Below are positions 8,773-13,202 of a stretch of 13,202 nucleotides of DNA, piece after piece (the first letter of the stretch is position 1; each line of letters starts with the position of its first letter). This DNA comes from Saccoglossus kowalevskii. Lineage: Eukaryota > Hemichordata > Enteropneusta > Harrimaniidae. The DNA lies in the NCBI RefSeq assembly GCF_000003605.2, contig NW_003142307.1, positions 571,551-584,752 on the forward strand. Reading direction: 5' to 3'. Made by a program: the position numbers and the translations under genes. Under the pieces are notes generated by a model. It ran no database searches. It was not told where the DNA came from and was given only the letters and a program-made list of their open reading frames with translations.

Positions 8773-8954
8773 CATTTCATTTTAGCTAATTTAGCTAACC
8801 TGTAATTTTTCTAATTCAAGATGTCGCTATTAAATTTAGAGTAAAGTATATTCTCACAATGAGATTGTTGGTATTTTAGCTAAATTAAGATTTTGTTAAT
8901 TTGTATTTATTCAAATTCGCTAAAATGGCATGTAGCTATTTCAATGCGTTTTGC
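8773..8954. repeat. Dispersed repeat, copy 2
   Basis: Collinear partner of 3003-3150: TTTTAGCTAATTTAGC, then CTAAATTAAGATTTTGTTAATT, then GCTAAAATGGCATGTAGCTATTTCAATGCG. This copy has no MITE after its last shared block. Confidence 0.55.
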
Positions 8955-10087
8955 AGTATTTAAAACCATTTCAATGGCATGTAATTTCTCAGAATTTTAA
9001 GTTCTCAACGTGGCAGGGAAACGATGAGCTGTCATTCTACAAGTTCACTTGGATTTAATTAAGAGGTTTGTACTCGTCAGCAAAAATAACGAACTTGAAA
9101 ATTAGTGAATAATTATTCATCATATGGAGCATATGTTATATTGTATCTTCTAAAATTATTTTCTCGATATTTTCAGTAATAAACGATCCCTATCATGGAC
9201 GGTCAGGATTGAGAAAACTTTTGAAAATCTGCAAAATTATGAAATGTTAAATATATTATCTCGCAAGGGCAAGCCTTACTGACGACCTCACTGATGATTT
9301 TATGTGTCAGTTCCCGTATTAGTATGTCTTCTGCGTCATAATTGTCTACATCTCCCCCCTCCATGTGACTGATTTCAAAGAAAGGGCCACTACTGGACCC
9401 ATGATTTTCACATTTGGTTTTTATCTGATAAATTGTTAGCCTTGCTTTTGTGTTCTAAAACGCTTATTTTGTTTAGATGTGGTCATCTTTCTGTGTTCAA
9501 AATCACAGCTATTACATCATATTGATTTGTGCATTGTTAGTTTTGCGATATAAATCATTAACTTGTGTAATTCAATTTCTGGTTTCCAGTCAGATACCAT
9601 TTGATCACGTAAGAATATTGAAAGATTTTCACTCCTAAAATACTCTGCTCATACTATAAACAGTTTTATGTTAGTTTCCCGGAATTGCCGTGATTGACGT
9701 ACGTTCCGGAGGACACTATTCCCAGAAAGGTTATGTTGATTCCCTGAAACCATCTCGGTGAAATGTTCACTGTTAGCAAAATGAAAGGATACAATTTGTT
9801 CAGCAATTTGCATAGTCTCTATGAATAAATAAATGACTGAGCAACTAAAAAGTGTGTAATAGATATAATTGTCTACTCTCGGGCATCTGGGTATCATACA
9901 ACTAAACAACAAACTGGTGGTGGTATTCTCACCAAAATTATGTTAATTTAAAACTACAACTTTCTAAGCATTGTAAATTTAAATGTACAATGTCATCGCA
10001 GAACAAATCAATCACTCGTTCGTTTTTTTCACCTACGTGTTTCACCGTGCTTTACTCGGCGCATGTATTACCTAGAGATGAAAAGCG

Positions 10088-10095
10088 TGACGTCA
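10088..10095. promoter_or_regulatory. Perfect CRE-type octamer TGACGTCA
   Basis: Second perfect TGACGTCA, in the context GCGTGACGTCACTCCGCGG, inside a patch with more CpG than its surroundings. It could mark an enhancer or distal promoter; sequence alone does not show this. Confidence 0.3.
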
Positions 10096-10581
10096 CTCCG
10101 CGGCAGACAATTTGTAGCAATTTTGGGTTAAAGATTTTCTTCAGTCTTTCAAAGTCGCAGGGAATAATTTGGACAACATTTTCTGTTTGGAAATTCTACG
10201 ATAGCTAGCTGGGTCTTAAATCTTCACATGATTTATTATTCTGGCAATATCTAAATACCCAATTGCGCTGATATATAGTTAGAATATTATGATTGGTGTT
10301 CCATTGTCTGATGATGGAGGGTTTGTATAAAGGTCAATATATCTCTGTCTAGACACCACTCGGGGAACTTAAAACAGGTAACTTGATTCTGTGAGTCTAC
10401 ATTTACAAGCATTGACAGACACAGAAACTAGTTAGTTGACTTGTGGTAAATTTAAAATACTTTACGTTCCTGAAAATTAACCAAATTTCTTGTAAGCCTA
10501 GTGGTGATAGCCGATAGTTTCCATGGCAATAATTGATAGTACATCAGGTTTGTGGACACATAGAATGTTGCAAATGTGCAA

Positions 10582-10610
10582 GAATGAATGAATAAATGAA
10601 TGAATGAATG
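10582..10610. repeat. (GAAT)n microsatellite
   Basis: About seven tandem GAAT units, one interrupted as AAAT. An ordinary tetranucleotide microsatellite. Confidence 0.8.
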
Positions 10611-11216
10611 TCTCATTGTTTATTTCATGGAAGACATGTACAACTTTAAAAACACTGGTGAATGTTTGGGAAACAATTTTTTGTGAATTTCTAATAGAAA
10701 ACTGTAGAATATATAGTACATGTGTTGGTCGTCTGAGCTGTGCCTTGGTCTATTGCTAAATTTGATCCCCGTCTCGTGTGTACATTAATTTTTAAATAAG
10801 TACACTAAACAATTATGAATCTAGCTTTTATTTTTTAATTTGAAAGGTGAAAATAAAATCCAGGTGAAGGAAAATGATTTGCAGTATTCGCTGCAATATT
10901 TTCATTAATTTTTTTTTTCAAATTGACACAATTTCCCTATTATTAGTTTTTATCAAAAAGATTTTATAAATTGGGGAAGGGGGAGGGGTTATTTTGTGAA
11001 AAGTATCGAGTGGACAAAGCCACTTGAAAGGTTGGATATGGATAGAGTAGACCGGAATTGGTACAAGTGGAGTTGTAATGCAAACATTCATAAAATTGCA
11101 AGGGGGTGAATATAAGTGTCTTTTCTCTCTCCATGACTCCCTCTTGCTTCTTTGTTCCCCTATCTGTCTATACCAGATAAATCTCCATACATGATTTTAG
11201 GATGACGAAATCTTCA

Positions 11217-11637
11217 TACTGTAAAATACTTTATTTTAGCTCGAATTAATTTTCACTGAAAAGACATTTTTGGTGCTTTGTATAGAATTTATTTTCACCG
11301 ATTTTTGACAAGTTGAATGTAAAACACTGTAAAGGGGTAATTATTCAGTGGGTTTTAATTTTGCTTATTTCGCTGACTGAAAAAATGCGCTAAATTAAAA
11401 CACAGTGAATATGTAAAATTAAGCATAGAACACATTATCTAAATGACAAAACCGTGAATTTAAAACCCACTGAATATGCCTGAAATGGTAAATCAGTGAA
11501 ATTTAAACCCAGTGAAAATTAGTCATTTTACAGTATAGGAAAAAGGATATTTTCGCTGGATTTTATTTTCACTGAATCATTCCTGCAGCGAAAATAGCGA
11601 AAATTAATTCCAAGCGAAAATTAAGTATTTTACAGTA
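11217..11637 (+). mobile_element. MITE, family 1 copy C, interrupted
   Basis: It opens TACTGTAAAATACTTTATTTTAGC and closes TTAAGTATTTTACAGTA, with inverted repeats of about 40 bases (TACTGTAAAATACTT, GAATTAATTTTC) and TA at both edges. Total length is 421 bases. Removing the inner insertion (11325-11533) leaves about 212 bases, matching copy B (208) and near copy A (189). Its right end carries the GCGAAAATAGCGAAAATTAATT blocks from which the truncated copy at 6624 derives. No coding capacity. Confidence 0.85.
11325..11535. mobile_element. Nested MITE, family 3
   Basis: Inserted inside copy C. The left end CACTGTAAAGGGGTAATTATTCAGTGGG and the right end CCCAGTGAAAATTAGTCATTTTACAGTA form an imperfect inverted repeat. 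It sits exactly where copies A and B read GTAAAATATAGG without interruption, giving a TA target duplication (the left TA now CA). Internal sequence repeats CAGTGAATATG-like motifs. It encodes no protein. Confidence 0.8.
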
Positions 11638-12092
11638 CATGATAGTAGGATATGTCGAATTCGTCTCTCATGCGCAATGGTAATAATAACAGTGACGAGA
11701 TATATAGCAACTGTATTAGAATGAGGTCAATTGGCGAACACTCAGACAATTGCTATACATTGGATATTACTTTAGCTGCTTATTACGTGATGTCTAGCAT
11801 GCATTGCGTTGAATTATTAAACTGCCTCACCCATGTACGAGAAACAAGAGAAGTTGTTTTGCTGTCTGGAAAGTATAGATTCTGTAATATGTTTATAAGT
11901 TGTGAAAATCAATTCATTTCTTTGCAATCCTTTATAGAAAACTGAAGTCTTTTTTGATTATTTTTTGAAATGTCTAGTCTGTCACGAATGATATTGTTTG
12001 GCTTGCATTAAAACTTGTGACAATCAAGCCCAAGGCATATGCAGATAACACTCTCCTCTGGGTTTGTCCATTTAAAAATATAAATACTGAAC
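11638..12092. other. No gene supported
   Basis: Contains a 97-codon ATG-initiated ORF (11652-11945, + strand). Its G+C by codon position is flat (about 31, 35 and 38 percent) and the peptide has no recognisable domain, so I regard it as chance. The rest is AT-rich without signals. Confidence 0.5.
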
Positions 12093-12259
12093 TACTGTGA
12101 AATAATTAATTTTTTTTGAAATTTAATTTCACTATTTTGATGTTTTGAGCAATTTCATTGTGTTAGCAGGAAAACAATGAGTTCTATGTTTGTTTTTATA
12201 AGTTCATATGGAAATTTCACTTATCAATGTAAATAGTGAAATTAAAAAGAATTACACTA
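12093..12259. mobile_element. Degenerate inverted-repeat element (TACTGTGAAA end)
   Basis: TACTGTGAAATAATTAATT at the left and a right end whose reverse complement is TAGTGTAATTCTTTTTAATT form a degenerate terminal repeat. The best-preserved arm is AATTTCACTATTT against AAATAGTGAAATT. Length is about 167 bases and there is no coding capacity. By its end sequence it looks like a fourth, older member of the CTGT-ended group. Confidence 0.5.
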
Positions 12260-12275
12260 ATATAAATCTATATGG

Positions 12276-12409
12276 TACCATATTTGTTCTATTAAAGGTA
12301 CATCCCCAATTTAATTGCACAGAAGCTAAAAGTTGTATTTCTTGTATGCTGGTGATGGGAATAAAAGAACTTTGACTATTACCATATTTCCTCTATTAAA
12401 AGTGCATCT
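12276..12409. repeat. 30-bp direct repeat pair flanking about 74 bp
   Basis: TACCATATTTGTTCTATTAAAGGTACATCC (12276-12305) recurs at 12380-12409 with five mismatches. The TTCTATTAAA core also occurs in the MITE at 3152-3334, suggesting a divergent relative. The interval ends GGGAATAAAAGAACTTTGACTAT. Confidence 0.55.
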
Positions 12410-12849
12410 TGAATAATTTTCAACTGTCATATTTCAAGAAAACGTGTTTCTGTGTCAAGTTCCTATCAAATACAGGGACTAAACCCTGAGGCATATTTAT
12501 TTGTAGTTGCTCCTTGTCAATGGCCTTGAAGGGAAAAGTTCTGATTAAATTCATGAATGGGGGTGTCTGTGCAGAGTAATGCACACCCAGATGAAATGCG
12601 ATCTATTGGACATGTTAAAATTGGGGTATGTATTTAAAGAACAAATAGCCACAGATTCTTTTCTGCTTTCACTTGTGTTTAATGTTGTAGCCTGCAGTAT
12701 TCCAATTAAAAGTAATTACATCTCATCGGATATTATCTTGAAATTTAATTTTGCAATAATCCAAATTTCTTAGTTTCTTGCATGTATTTCAGTGTCGTGA
12801 TAAAGTGTAGTTTTTGCAGATGCATGTTCTCATTTTTCGGTAGTTTTTT

Positions 12850-13202
12850 AGCTCCGCTGTCGACTTTGTCGAGCGGAGCTTATCATATGAGTGATTGTCC
12901 GTCGTCCGTGTCAATGTTTGACTCCCATGTGCGAAGCACAAAATGGGAGTCTTTGCAGTTAGTGTGTCTGTATGTGTGTGTGTATGTGTGTGTGTGTATG
13001 TGTGTCCGACTGTTCCACTGCTATCTCAAGAACCATACATCGGTTTTTGATGAAACTTGGTGCATAGATGCTCTGGGCCAATGCGCAGATTTGATTAGGT
13101 TTTGGTAAAAATCCATGCTCGTTAATTACCTAATTTGCATGATAATTAGCTAATTTTTAGCTGTTCTATGACTGTTCCACTGATATCTAAAGAACCACTC
13201 AT
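12850..13202. repeat. Hairpin-headed repeat element, runs off the edge
   Basis: It starts with a stem-loop: AGCTCCGCT at 12850-12858, AGCGGAGCT at 12872-12880, and an inner CGAC-TTT-GTCG. A second follows at 12920-12951: GACTCCCAT with ATGGGAGTC, and inner GTGC-GAA-GCAC. Then come a (TG)n run and a unit beginning ACTGTTCCACTG at 13009. That unit starts again at 13171 with 28 of 32 bases matching, a period of 162. The ORF over this region (12782-13108) is an artefact. Class unknown. Confidence 0.65.
12962..13005. repeat. (TG)n microsatellite
   Basis: Interrupted GTGTGTATGTGTG tract inside the hairpin-headed repeat. Confidence 0.85.

Larger units (their letters stand above)
8955..11216. other. 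Long stretch without supported gene
   Basis: No convincing exon was found. The minus ORF at 9649-9912 and the + ORF at 9990-10208 are short and unrecognised; the last 42 codons of the first show only weak codon bias. A CpG-bearing patch at about 10010-10110 contains TGACGTCA at 10088-10095. A (GAAT)n microsatellite lies at 10582-10610. A purine-rich GGGGAAGGGGGAGGGG run lies at about 10973-10988. Confidence 0.4.

Noticed and set aside
9649-9912. 87-codon minus-strand ORF
   Set aside because: Codon-position bias over its last 42 codons is weak (about 55/35/42 percent), and no domain or splice border was seen.
11652-11945. 97-codon ORF starting with ATG
   Set aside because: G+C by codon position is flat (about 31/35/38 percent), there is no recognisable domain and no splice context; most likely chance.
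12782-13108. 108-codon ORF over the hairpin and (TG)n region
   Set aside because: It is a translation of hairpins and a microsatellite; repeat artefact.
1-13202. Bacterial or phage systems, CRISPR, rRNA or autonomous transposase genes
   Set aside because: None has any support; sequence character is eukaryotic throughout.

Overview
The window reads as eukaryotic nuclear DNA, AT-rich (roughly a third G+C by eye), made mostly of intron and intergenic sequence with short exon-like islands flanked by GT/AG splice signals. There are no bacterial features: no long ORFs, operons, Shine-Dalgarno sites, CRISPR or phage genes. The dense small TA-flanked inverted-repeat elements, GCTCCGC hairpin repeats and (TG)n/(GAAT)n microsatellites are what I would expect of a marine invertebrate such as a mollusc, brachiopod or other lophotrochozoan. 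That taxon call is inference. No gene family could be named from the short exon islands.

Layout. 1-270 looks like intron or upstream sequence ending in a strong pyrimidine tract. 271-357 is the best internal exon (+ strand, 29 codons, AG before and GTAAGT after). A long intron-like stretch follows. It carries a MITE (1325-1513), a short hairpin, a (CGAG)n microsatellite, a degenerate repeat (3003-3150) and a second MITE type (3152-3334). At 3679-3877 lies a minus-strand ORF with strong codon-position bias, with a possible companion exon at 4177-4246. At 5789-7089 three + strand islands have compatible splice phases and end in an exon-like ORF. Its stop codon lies inside the terminal repeat of a MITE (7082-7289). 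An AATAAA at 7554 could serve as the poly(A) signal.

From 7600 to the end I see no convincing gene. This part holds a second copy of the 3003-3150 repeat (8773-8954), two perfect TGACGTCA octamers, a MITE with a second MITE nested in it (11217-11637), two more degenerate repeat elements (12093-12259 and 12276-12409), and the start of a hairpin-bearing tandem repeat (12850-13202) that runs off the edge.

The clearest non-standard signal is the mobile-element layer. At least four families of small non-coding elements have termini of the form TA-CTGTRAA, apparently target TA, and sit inside one another. Uninterrupted sister copies in this same window act as empty-site controls. The gene models are partial, and whether the islands belong to one gene is not proven.
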